A stretch of DNA of 64,000 nt from Pseudobdellovibrio exovorus JSS (GTDB taxonomy: Bacteria > Bdellovibrionota > Bdellovibrionia > Bdellovibrionales > Bdellovibrionaceae), in the NCBI RefSeq assembly GCF_000348725.1, contig NC_020813.1:124001-188000 (forward strand), given 5' to 3'. This document shows, piece by piece, positions 8,302 through 15,929 of the stretch. How positions within the stretch are numbered: position 1 is the first letter of the stretch; every line of letters starts with the position of its first letter. Below the pieces are notes generated by a model that was not told where the DNA came from, made no database searches, and saw nothing but the letters and a program-made list of their open reading frames with translations. The position numbers were made by a program, and so were the translations under genes.

Positions 8302-10344
8302 TTACAACAAATTCAGCGGGTCAATATCAACAACAACTTTCGCTTGTTTAGGAATCCATTTTGTATCCCCTAACACCTTTCTGACAAATTGATTAAGTGT
8401 TCGGGATTGTGCGGATTTTAATAAAAGATGATAGCGGAATTGATTGCGGAGCTTCGCTATAGGAGCGGCTGCGGGGCCGAGAACCTCTATGTCAGCGAAA
8501 ACAGGAAATTTTTCTTTCAACATCTGTGCACGCAGGCTTAATTGTTGAGCTGTTTGTTGCACTTTGTTTAAATCTGTCGCCTGAATTCTTAATGAAACCA
8601 CGCGATGAAACGGCGGATAGTTCAACTGCTGACGATTTTGTAGCTCTTGCGTCGCAAAACCTTCGAAATCATGTGCTTGCGCAAAGCGAATGCTGTCGTG
8701 TTCCGTGTTGTAAGTTTGAATCACCACTTTTCCCGGCGATTCATCTGCTTTGACATGACGACCCGAGCGCCCACTCATCTGTGTGATTAATTGGAAGCTT
8801 CTTTCTGTCGCTCTGAAATCTGGTAAATTGAAACTGATATCTGCTAAAAGAAGTCCGACCAATGTTAAATTAGAAAAATCCAATCCTTTGGCGATCATCT
8901 GAGTTCCAATCAGAATATCGATTTCAGATTTTTCCATTTTCTGAACAAGCTCTTCCATGTCTAAGCGCGACGTGATTTCATCGCGATCGGCTCTAGCGAT
9001 CACTTTGTCAGGAAAAAGACGTTTTAAGTCCTCTTCTACTTTTTCTGTTCCGAGCCCTAAATTGATCAGCTCGCCTTCTTTACAAGACGGACACTGTGTT
9101 TTGAAATTTTCATGATAATCACAGTAGTGACAGACCAAGTGGACATTTGCATGTAATGTCAGGCTGATATCGCAGTTAGGACATTCAACACTGTGTCCAC
9201 AGGAAGGACAGAACACCAACTGCGACATGCCCCGACGATTCAGTAAGAAAGCCACTTGCTCTTTGCGCTCTAAGGCCGCGTGTGTGGCATTCAAAAGTTT
9301 TTCAGAAAGCCAGTTTGGTCGTAAAATGTCGACTTTTTCCTGCTCTTTTTCTAAACGCATGTCGATGACTTCGATCTGCGGCAGTGGACGATTGTTCACA
9401 CGGTTCTTAATCTGATGAAGAACATACTTTCCATCCAAAGCATTCTTCCACGACTCTAAACTTGGCGTTGCCGAACCTAAAATAACACAGCAATTGTTGA
9501 AGTGTCCTTGCATGATGGCGCAGTCGCGACCATTGTACTTTAATTTTTCATCCTGCTTGAAGCTGCCTTCATGTTCTTCGTCTACGACAATAAGACCGAG
9601 ATTTTTCACAGGGCAAAATAGTGCCGAGCGCGCTCCGATCAAGATGCTTTTGCGATCTTCAACAATATCCCACCACTGATTTGTGCGTTCACGATCTGTA
9701 AGTTGGGAATGCAGAACGGCGATTTGATCCCCGAAGCGTTCAGCAAAACGCTGAATTAATTGAGGTGTCAGCGAAATCTCGGGCAAAAGAAAGATGCCTT
9801 TTTTGCCAGCGGCCAAAGTGCGTGTAAAAAGCTCTAGATAAATTTCTGTCTTACCAGAACCCGTCACGCCGTGAACCAAGTGGGTAGAAAATCCTTTTTC
9901 CAAAGGAATAGAATCGACACAATTTTGTTGTTCAACATTTAACTGGTGAGGTGTCCTGTGGGAAACTTCGGGGATAACCGGAGGGCGATTACTCTTGCGC
10001 TCTTTTTGTGTTTTGCTTAGTGGTGGAAAACACAAAGACGTTACTTGTCCCAAGGGGTGCAAATAGTAATCGGACATCCATTCGAGCCATTTTAAATGGG
10101 CCTCTGGTAAAGACAATGAAGCGAACTCTTCAATGCGTTCGCTGATTGGTTTCAGCTCAAAGCTGCTGACATTTGCGGGGTCTTCATTTTCAACGGCGAC
10201 CACTACACCTTGAGCTTGACGTTTTCCCAAGGGTACGGAAACGACATCACCACGGCGAACTTGAAATTCAGGATGAGGAAGGTAAGTTAAGCTTTCAGAT
10301 AAAGGCGCATCGACAGCAACACGTACCGTGAGGCGTTCGCTCAT
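8302..10344 (-). CDS. priA: Primosomal protein N' (PriA helicase)
   Basis: 3'-5' DNA helicase that reloads DnaB at stalled forks. Visible elements: N-terminal DNA-binding domain (about 1-110), Walker A GVTGSGKTEIYL near residue 160, the VDEEHEGSFKQDE Walker B/aromatic loop, and eight zinc-binding cysteines (CPSCGHSVECPNC, then VCHYC and CPSC). The helicase C-terminal lobe includes GTQMIAKGLDFSN and SGRSGRH. Length 680 is typical. Its ATG overlaps the upstream gene's TGA (ATGA), indicating coupled translation. Confidence 0.97.
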   Translation of the reverse strand: MSERLTVRVAVDAPLSESLTYLPHPEFQVRRGDVVSVPLGKRQAQGVVVAVENEDPANVSSFELKPISERIEEFASLSLPEAHLKWLEWMSDYYLHPLGQVTSLCFPPLSKTQKERKSNRPPVIPEVSHRTPHQLNVEQQNCVDSIPLEKGFSTHLVHGVTGSGKTEIYLELFTRTLAAGKKGIFLLPEISLTPQLIQRFAERFGDQIAVLHSQLTDRERTNQWWDIVEDRKSILIGARSALFCPVKNLGLIVVDEEHEGSFKQDEKLKYNGRDCAIMQGHFNNCCVILGSATPSLESWKNALDGKYVLHQIKNRVNNRPLPQIEVIDMRLEKEQEKVDILRPNWLSEKLLNATHAALERKEQVAFLLNRRGMSQLVFCPSCGHSVECPNCDISLTLHANVHLVCHYCDYHENFKTQCPSCKEGELINLGLGTEKVEEDLKRLFPDKVIARADRDEITSRLDMEELVQKMEKSEIDILIGTQMIAKGLDFSNLTLVGLLLADISFNLPDFRATERSFQLITQMSGRSGRHVKADESPGKVVIQTYNTEHDSIRFAQAHDFEGFATQELQNRQQLNYPPFHRVVSLRIQATDLNKVQQTAQQLSLRAQMLKEKFPVFADIEVLGPAAAPIAKLRNQFRYHLLLKSAQSRTLNQFVRKVLGDTKWIPKQAKVVVDIDPLNLL

Positions 10345-11102
10345 CTAAACCTCTGATAGAAATCCACCACGGCTGGCGGTAAGCCGTTCACTTGCATGTT
10401 AGTCGGTTGAGTTAATGTCTCGGGATAAAAATCTTGTAGATTCGATTTTTTCACAGGAGTCACGCTGACAACTTTAATCAAAACAGAGCGACCAGCCCAT
10501 TCCACTTCTTTGATTTTTGGGTAGTGTAGTTTTCCATATTCTGCGTAATCAGAAAACTCAACTTCGGCTTCACTTGGAAAACGAATTTTCATCAGACGAA
10601 AAAAGTCTTGATCGATCCAAACCTGTGGACTTAGCTCCGAAGAGGAAGGTTCGCCCACAGCAAAACTAATGGCTCCACCAGCACGAGACAAACGCACACG
10701 CTGAGAAATCCCTAAGTCGCGCAAATAGGAATAATAGGAATCACGAGACTTGATAGCTAGAAAGCGCTCGAAGAAATCCGCATTGACAGGTGTCGATGTG
10801 CGGGCGCGTCCTTCAAGATGCATACGGGTTTTGTTGTTATACAAGTATTGAGCTTTAAAGTCTTTGAATTCACCTGTACCTGTTGCGGTCACTTTTAAGT
10901 TGCGGTCGCCTTCGATCATCCAGTCTTCGCGAATGATCACTTCTTTTGTGCCATCATGAAAGATCACATTTTGTTGAACAGAGACGATGGAATCACCTGC
11001 AATAGAAGAGGCTTTTAACAAAATGGTGTCGAGGGGAAGGATATAAGCAAAAGAAAATGACGAGAAGAGCTGGACTATTGTCAAGAGCACGAATGTTTTC
11101 AT
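10341..11102 (-). CDS. Secreted protein of unknown function, upstream of priA
   Basis: A 253-residue protein with a signal peptide (cleavage likely after SSFSFA, near residue 19). The rest is rich in alternating beta-type segments (EVIIREDWMIEGDRNLKVTATG, VWIDQDFFRLMKIRF) that faintly resemble the LolA/LolB-like lipoprotein-carrier fold; this is a weak impression. It has no cysteines in the mature part and no membrane segment. It overlaps priA by four bases and is divergent from the lipoprotein gene at 11170. Confidence 0.75.
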   Translation of the reverse strand: MKTFVLLTIVQLFSSFSFAYILPLDTILLKASSIAGDSIVSVQQNVIFHDGTKEVIIREDWMIEGDRNLKVTATGTGEFKDFKAQYLYNNKTRMHLEGRARTSTPVNADFFERFLAIKSRDSYYSYLRDLGISQRVRLSRAGGAISFAVGEPSSSELSPQVWIDQDFFRLMKIRFPSEAEVEFSDYAEYGKLHYPKIKEVEWAGRSVLIKVVSVTPVKKSNLQDFYPETLTQPTNMQVNGLPPAVVDFYQRFR

Positions 11103-11169
11103 CTAAAAAATATATCATAATGGAACAAGAAGTTGAGTACTTAAGAATTCACTAACGGAATGTGTTACC

Positions 11170-12666
11170 ATGAAGATGATGAAAAACTTGGCGTGTCGCC
11201 GTTGGATATCGGCTCATTTACCCCTAACTGCGTCTGTCTGCCTTTTGCTTTTAGCAGGATGTAATATTCAGCAAGAATCCAGTTTGCTATCGTCTAAGAC
11301 ATCGACCAAAGATGCTGTTACACGCACATTGGATGCAACGCCTTTTGCTTTCGACTTGGCTGTGGACACGATCTCGTACAACTCATGTGTGGGTGTGAAC
11401 TTAAATCAAAGCGGCATTCATGGAATTAAAATTGGTGTAAGCGAAGGCTTTGTGGATGCCAATGGCAGTGGGGCCGTTAAGGGCGGAATTAAATTGCGCT
11501 CGGACTTTTTACAATTTATCGCACAGAATGTTCAGCCGAATTATCCCGCTCCTACAGTGAGCTCATCGCAAATCCAGTATATATTAAAAAATTCAACAGC
11601 GAATGCAGATACGTACATTCAATATGCAGTTAGAACAGCCACAGACCTGAGAGTGGTGCCAGACACTATTCAGCCGTCAAACACACCGATGATGGTGCGC
11701 GATGGTGTCTACGAGGGTGTTCCCCTTGCCGAGGAACCACTTATTTCGCAGATGACAAAAGATTTGAAGTTCGGTCCGAACAAAACTGTTTTGTCTGAAG
11801 GGGCGCGTGTTTACAATATCGGAACATCGACGGCTCCGAAAGCTTTGGAAGCGAGTTTTGGCTATTCGAATATCATTGACGAAACTTTTTCGGCGGATGC
11901 CGCTGCCAATGATGGTCAAGGGGCCGCAGAAGAATACTCGGATAAAGTCAGAGCTAAATTTAATACAGGTACCTATTTGCTGACACAGACTTTTGGGAAT
12001 CCTTTAGCGGCAGATACGACTGGGTCCGATAGCACAGGATTAAACTCACCTAAGCGTAAAGTGGCCACTGATTTAACAAAGGCCTATGGCCGTGGATATC
12101 AACTTTCTTTTGTGACTAAAAATGCCGGTTACTCGAGCTGGAGAAAAAACGTTCTGAATACAGTGGTGGAACGAGATCTGGAAACGGGCCAACAAGTAGC
12201 AGGTGTTTCGTGGACCTGTGAAAATGTGGTCATTATGAAAACCAACGAATTCAATAATAAAAAAATAGATCAGCCAGCCTGTTCCCAGTTAACGGCGGCA
12301 GATTTAACAAACGTCAATGTGGCGAAGCGAGTGAAAAACCTACGCCGTCATTATTCTGAAGCTGACTGGGGCGTGGGGTTTTTCTATCCAAAAAATTCCG
12401 CATATAATCCTGCAACACGAACCGCACAGCCACTTTGTATCGTGAATAAGCAAACAGACTGCTATTTGCCGACAACGGGGATTGTTGTGGGTTCTCCATC
12501 AGAAGATGTGGGTGTGCAATACGATACGACGCAAGAGTGTTATTTATCACGCGCTCCGAATATGGGTGTGACTTACGTTGGAAACAAAGTGGGTAATGAT
12601 GCACGTCGCTTGGGTCGCTGTCCGCAGTTTGCAAGCATTTGCATTAGAAGCAGTACAAGCTACTAG
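11170..12666 (+). CDS. Large lipoprotein of unknown function
   Basis: A 498-residue protein with a basic N-terminus, a hydrophobic stretch and lipobox LLAGC (Cys near residue 31), so probably lipid-anchored. The mature part is Thr/Asn/Ser-rich with several scattered cysteines, mostly in the C-terminal half (WTCENVV, QPACSQL, PLCIVNKQTDCYL, CPQFASICIRSS), suggesting disulfides. I recognise no domain. ATGs occur at codons 1, 3 and 4; the first is taken. A 31-base gap separates it from a probable outer-membrane barrel gene. Confidence 0.8.
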   Translation: MKMMKNLACRRWISAHLPLTASVCLLLLAGCNIQQESSLLSSKTSTKDAVTRTLDATPFAFDLAVDTISYNSCVGVNLNQSGIHGIKIGVSEGFVDANGSGAVKGGIKLRSDFLQFIAQNVQPNYPAPTVSSSQIQYILKNSTANADTYIQYAVRTATDLRVVPDTIQPSNTPMMVRDGVYEGVPLAEEPLISQMTKDLKFGPNKTVLSEGARVYNIGTSTAPKALEASFGYSNIIDETFSADAAANDGQGAAEEYSDKVRAKFNTGTYLLTQTFGNPLAADTTGSDSTGLNSPKRKVATDLTKAYGRGYQLSFVTKNAGYSSWRKNVLNTVVERDLETGQQVAGVSWTCENVVIMKTNEFNNKKIDQPACSQLTAADLTNVNVAKRVKNLRRHYSEADWGVGFFYPKNSAYNPATRTAQPLCIVNKQTDCYLPTTGIVVGSPSEDVGVQYDTTQECYLSRAPNMGVTYVGNKVGNDARRLGRCPQFASICIRSSTSY

Positions 12667-12697
12667 TTTTTTAAGTCATCGTCTGTTAGCGTGAATC

Positions 12698-13528
12698 ATG
12701 CGAAAAATAATCCTATCATTTATTTGTGCAGTTAGTATTTTTTCAACAAGCACGTCGCTGGCGTATGTTGGCGCGGTTTCAACCGCAACGGGTGGTTCGG
12801 GCCGCGGAGCCATGGAGCCTGTTGATGGAGTCCTTCTTAATCCTGCGATTATTTCCGATTTGCCAAAGAAAAATCTTTCCGTGCATTACTCAGATAAAGA
12901 CTGGGCTTTAACTGTGGCAGATAATGGCAAAGAGGCGTACTTTCCAGCAGCGCTGGTGTTTCGTAGAACAGACATGGACCCGTTAACAACGCAGCAGTTG
13001 GGATTGGCTTTTGCGACGCCTCGTTATTATGGGATGACATTTGGTGGAACTATTTCGATGTACGATTACACGCACAAGATCACTCCAGCTCAAGAAGAAC
13101 AGTACAAAGTGGGCGTCTTGGATTTAGGGATGACGTTGGCGGTGACCTCGAATTTTGGCTTGGGCTTTGTGGCTAAAAAAGTAGGCTCTGGTCAGGCGGA
13201 TTTGCCCGAAGCGATGCAGGTACAAAAAACGATTTCATTGGGGATGAGCTACACCTATCAGAACTTTGCCCGCCTTAGATTTGATGTGGAGTCGGCTCCT
13301 GATAATAAAACAGACAAATTGGTGTATATGATGGGGTTGGAAAACTTCTTAAATGACTGGTTAGTCTTCAGATTGGGTTTCCAGAACAATAATGTGCTCG
13401 AAAAGGACTACTTCACAGCCGGGGTGGGCTTTGCGGGGCCTCAGTTTGGTGTCCATTATGCCTATATTAGCAATATAAAGGACAGGACCGAAAATAAGCA
13501 TCTGATTGACTTGAGTATTCCCTTTTGA
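12698..13528 (+). CDS. Probable outer-membrane beta-barrel protein
   Basis: A 276-residue protein with a signal peptide ending near SLAYVGA. The mature N-terminus (STATGGSGRGAMEPVDG then LLNPAII) resembles the FadL/PorV-type start with a GxGxA...NPA motif. The rest alternates short beta-strand-like segments, and the protein ends in LSIPF, a C-terminal aromatic as used in BamA-targeted barrels. Substrate or partner unknown. It may act with the lipoprotein encoded 31 bases upstream. Confidence 0.7.
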   Translation: MRKIILSFICAVSIFSTSTSLAYVGAVSTATGGSGRGAMEPVDGVLLNPAIISDLPKKNLSVHYSDKDWALTVADNGKEAYFPAALVFRRTDMDPLTTQQLGLAFATPRYYGMTFGGTISMYDYTHKITPAQEEQYKVGVLDLGMTLAVTSNFGLGFVAKKVGSGQADLPEAMQVQKTISLGMSYTYQNFARLRFDVESAPDNKTDKLVYMMGLENFLNDWLVFRLGFQNNNVLEKDYFTAGVGFAGPQFGVHYAYISNIKDRTENKHLIDLSIPF

Positions 13529-13575
13529 TAGAAAAGTTAGACTTTTTGCTTAAAATTTAATTAGTGGGGTAAAAT

Positions 13576-13707
13576 ATGGCATCTAAAACTAAAAAACTTG
13601 AATTCATCCGTACACGTAAAAAAGCGGCTTCTGGCAAAAAAAGAAAAGCTGCTAGCAGAACTAAAGGTACAACTAAAAGCCAAAAAGCATTGTTCGGCGA
13701 TAAATAG
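13576..13707 (+). CDS. Small basic Lys/Arg/Ala-rich protein (43 aa)
   Basis: Short frame with a G-rich ribosome binding site (GTGGGG, 6 bases before ATG). The 43-residue product has many Lys and Arg: it starts MASKTKKLEFIRTRKK, continues through a GKKRKAASRTKGTTKSQ core and ends ALFGDK. It is followed directly by a strong terminator, which supports a real short transcript. The composition suggests binding to nucleic acid or the ribosome. I cannot name a family; the GTTKSQKALFGD ending looks like a conserved motif rather than random coding. Confidence 0.7.
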   Translation: MASKTKKLEFIRTRKKAASGKKRKAASRTKGTTKSQKALFGDK

Positions 13708-13758
13708 TTGCTAGATTCTGTTTAAGGGTTTTCCCGCATCGTGGAAACAAGGTGCGAA

Positions 13759-13793
13759 AAAAAAGACCAGCATCCTAGGAGCTGGTCTTTTTT
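13759..13793. terminator. Bidirectional intrinsic terminator
   Basis: Stem aaaaaagaccagc / gctggtctttttt with a 9-base loop that itself contains tcctagga. T-runs follow the stem in both directions. It ends the plus-strand small-protein transcript and the minus-strand nagZ transcript. Confidence 0.9.
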
Positions 13794-13826
13794 ATTTTTT
13801 AAGACGATCTATTCAAATTCTGTTTA

Positions 13827-14942
13827 TTAAGCTTCTTCGACAAGTCCTTCAGGCATTCTGCCCGCACGGATATCACTGGCAAGAGCTTGATGTTCCGGAC
13901 AGCCGATGATTTCAAGAGCCTCTTCATAAGGGCGAGGATCAGGCGTTAGAATTTTAATCTTTTTCACATCTAGAATTTTTTGGTGGCTCTGCTCAAGGTC
14001 GGCGCGGTTGAGTTGTCCTTGTGCTACTGCTGTGACTAAGCTTTCGATGGCCATCGGCGGAGACTCTGGCTCGTTACAGTATAACAAGAGGTCATTACCT
14101 GCTTGCATTGCACGTACAGGGATTTGTTCGCGGTCGTAGTGTTTGGCCAAAGCTTTCATATCCAGATCATCTGTGATGATCAGACCTTTGTATTTCAACT
14201 CATCACGTAGCATTTTCTTCAAGAAAGTTTCAGATAAAGTCACAGGCCAATCGGGATCGACATTTTTAAATAAAATGTGAGCGGTCATCACCATATCGAC
14301 ACGACTGCGCAAAGCTTTGCGGAAGGGAACTAGCTCGACATCATTAAGGCGGTCCAGATTGGCTTCTTCCACAGGAAGTTCTTCGTGTGAATCGGCAATG
14401 GTGTGGCCATGACCAGGGAAGTGCTTCGCGCAGGATAAAACACCGGATTTGATATAACCACGTACAAGCGCTGAAGCCATTTTTTCAACTTGATAAGGAT
14501 CGCTACTGACAGCGCGGTCACCGATCACCGTGTTTTCAGGATTCGTGTAAACATCTATACACGGGGCAAAGTCCAAGTTGATACCGACGGATAATAATTC
14601 AGAGCCCATACGTTGAGTAAAATGAAAAGCGACAGTTGGTGCATCTAGATCGCCGATTTTTTTCAAAGGTGGCCATTGGGTGAAAGGTGGTTTCAGGCGA
14701 TGAACGCGCCCGCCTTCCATATCAATCCCAATAAATAAAGGGGCTTTGTCAGCCATCTGGTGACGTAGGGATTGTATTTCCGCGCACAGATCACGAATCT
14801 GTTTGGGCTCAATGCAGTTGCGTGCGAAAAGCACTACGCCGGAAATATTGTTTTCGACAATAAACTTTTTTTCTTCTGATGTTAATGTGGCGCCAGAAAC
14901 GCCAATCAACATATGCTGTCCAATCAATTGATGCATATTCAT
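13827..14942 (-). CDS. nagZ: Beta-N-acetylhexosaminidase NagZ (GH3)
   Basis: Removes GlcNAc from GlcNAc-anhydroMurNAc (peptides) in peptidoglycan recycling. Family motifs: GIDMEGGRVHR, the GINLDFAPCIDV block, KHFPGHG with the loop His in DSH (GHTIADSHEELP), and IITDDLDM with the nucleophile Asp. At 371 residues it is about 30 longer than E. coli NagZ, mostly at the C-terminus. No signal peptide is visible, consistent with a cytoplasmic enzyme. It follows the secreted-protein gene by 5 bases. anmK, murU-like and amgK-like genes lie 7-11 kb away. Confidence 0.93.
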   Translation of the reverse strand: MNMHQLIGQHMLIGVSGATLTSEEKKFIVENNISGVVLFARNCIEPKQIRDLCAEIQSLRHQMADKAPLFIGIDMEGGRVHRLKPPFTQWPPLKKIGDLDAPTVAFHFTQRMGSELLSVGINLDFAPCIDVYTNPENTVIGDRAVSSDPYQVEKMASALVRGYIKSGVLSCAKHFPGHGHTIADSHEELPVEEANLDRLNDVELVPFRKALRSRVDMVMTAHILFKNVDPDWPVTLSETFLKKMLRDELKYKGLIITDDLDMKALAKHYDREQIPVRAMQAGNDLLLYCNEPESPPMAIESLVTAVAQGQLNRADLEQSHQKILDVKKIKILTPDPRPYEEALEIIGCPEHQALASDIRAGRMPEGLVEEA

Positions 14943-14947
14943 AGTGA

Positions 14948-15724
14948 TTACTTACCTTTTGCGTGAAGTGGATTAGTTGTTCCTGCAGGAGTGTTTCCGA
15001 AGATTTTTTCAAGAGTGCCGGCTGGAAGTTTAATTCCCGCTAAAGCTTCATCTTTATTTTTAACAAGTTCGCTTTCGATCATTGTGCCGGGCGTATTCGC
15101 CGAGATCACTTCACCTTTTGTTGTGACCAAGTTGTCGTAGTCAGAACCCGCAAAGCGGTTATTGATTTTCAACAGTTGCTGAGTTCCTTGAGTCACCATT
15201 TTTTTATCGACAGAAACAGTTCCTGTCATCACCACGGGTCCTTCTTCTGTAATGGCCGAGTAATCAAACTTTGTATCTGTTTTTAAACCGGATTTACTTT
15301 TTAGCATGATGTAGTAAAGAGCTGACGAAAGAAAAACACCTTTTGGTACTGTTTCATTTACTTTTATTGTTTTTCCATCTTCGACTACAGAGCCAGTCAT
15401 CTTTTGATTTTTAATGGTCACATTGATTGTTTTTGTTTTTTTATCTCCGGCGGCTAGATAGTTCACACTTAAAGGTGCTAATTCAGGATCAGAGACCGCT
15501 TGATAGGATTCTGTCATATCAAAACCTTCCTTAGCTAATTTGATAAAGCTTGTGGTTTTGAAGTTATTTGTTTGCTTATCAATTTCGTGGCGAAGGACTA
15601 AAAATCCGATGTGTTTTTTAAACTGCGTGACTTTGTAGTAGCCTTCGAACAGAACTTCGGCACTGGCGTGCAAAGTGAAAAAAAGAGTAAAGATAAGAAC
15701 GAAGACGGATTTCAATTGATTCAT
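14948..15724 (-). CDS. Secreted protein of unknown function upstream of nagZ
   Basis: A 258-residue protein with a signal peptide (cleavage after TLHASA). The mature part is a run of beta-strand-like segments (FEGYYKVTQFKKHIGFLVL, SFIKLAKEGFDMTESY, VVMTGTVSVDKKM) reminiscent of DUF3108-like or LolA-like secreted beta proteins; the match is only structural in feel. The ATG has AAGGAAG. It ends 5 bases before nagZ and is surely cotranscribed, which hints at a periplasmic cell-wall role. Confidence 0.75.
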   Translation of the reverse strand: MNQLKSVFVLIFTLFFTLHASAEVLFEGYYKVTQFKKHIGFLVLRHEIDKQTNNFKTTSFIKLAKEGFDMTESYQAVSDPELAPLSVNYLAAGDKKTKTINVTIKNQKMTGSVVEDGKTIKVNETVPKGVFLSSALYYIMLKSKSGLKTDTKFDYSAITEEGPVVMTGTVSVDKKMVTQGTQQLLKINNRFAGSDYDNLVTTKGEVISANTPGTMIESELVKNKDEALAGIKLPAGTLEKIFGNTPAGTTNPLHAKGK

Positions 15725-15862
15725 GCTGGACTTCCTTATGAAAAATAGTGCTCGAAAGATTTTATTTTAAAGAACTCGGGACCCCTGTTCAATGGACAGA
15801 AAGGGGTGTCTCAACTTAAGTCGGGTGTAGAGGAAAAAATACTCTTGGATGACAGTACAGTG

Positions 15863-15890
15863 TTGTTTGCAGGGCAAATCGGTTTAAAAT
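15863..15890 (+). promoter_or_regulatory. Possible sigma-70 promoter of the TadG-like gene
   Basis: TTGTTT (15863-15868) and TAAAAT (15885-15890) are spaced by 16 bp, about 40 bases before the ATG at 15930. Two to three mismatches in total make this plausible rather than certain. Confidence 0.4.
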
Positions 15891-15929
15891 AGAGTTTCTA
15901 GAGATAGCTTGGTTTTAGGGGAAGAAAAA

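Noticed and set aside
13525-13558. Sigma-70 promoter for the small basic gene
   Set aside because: TTGATA and TAAAAT are present but the spacing is 20 bp, too long; readthrough from the barrel gene is as likely.
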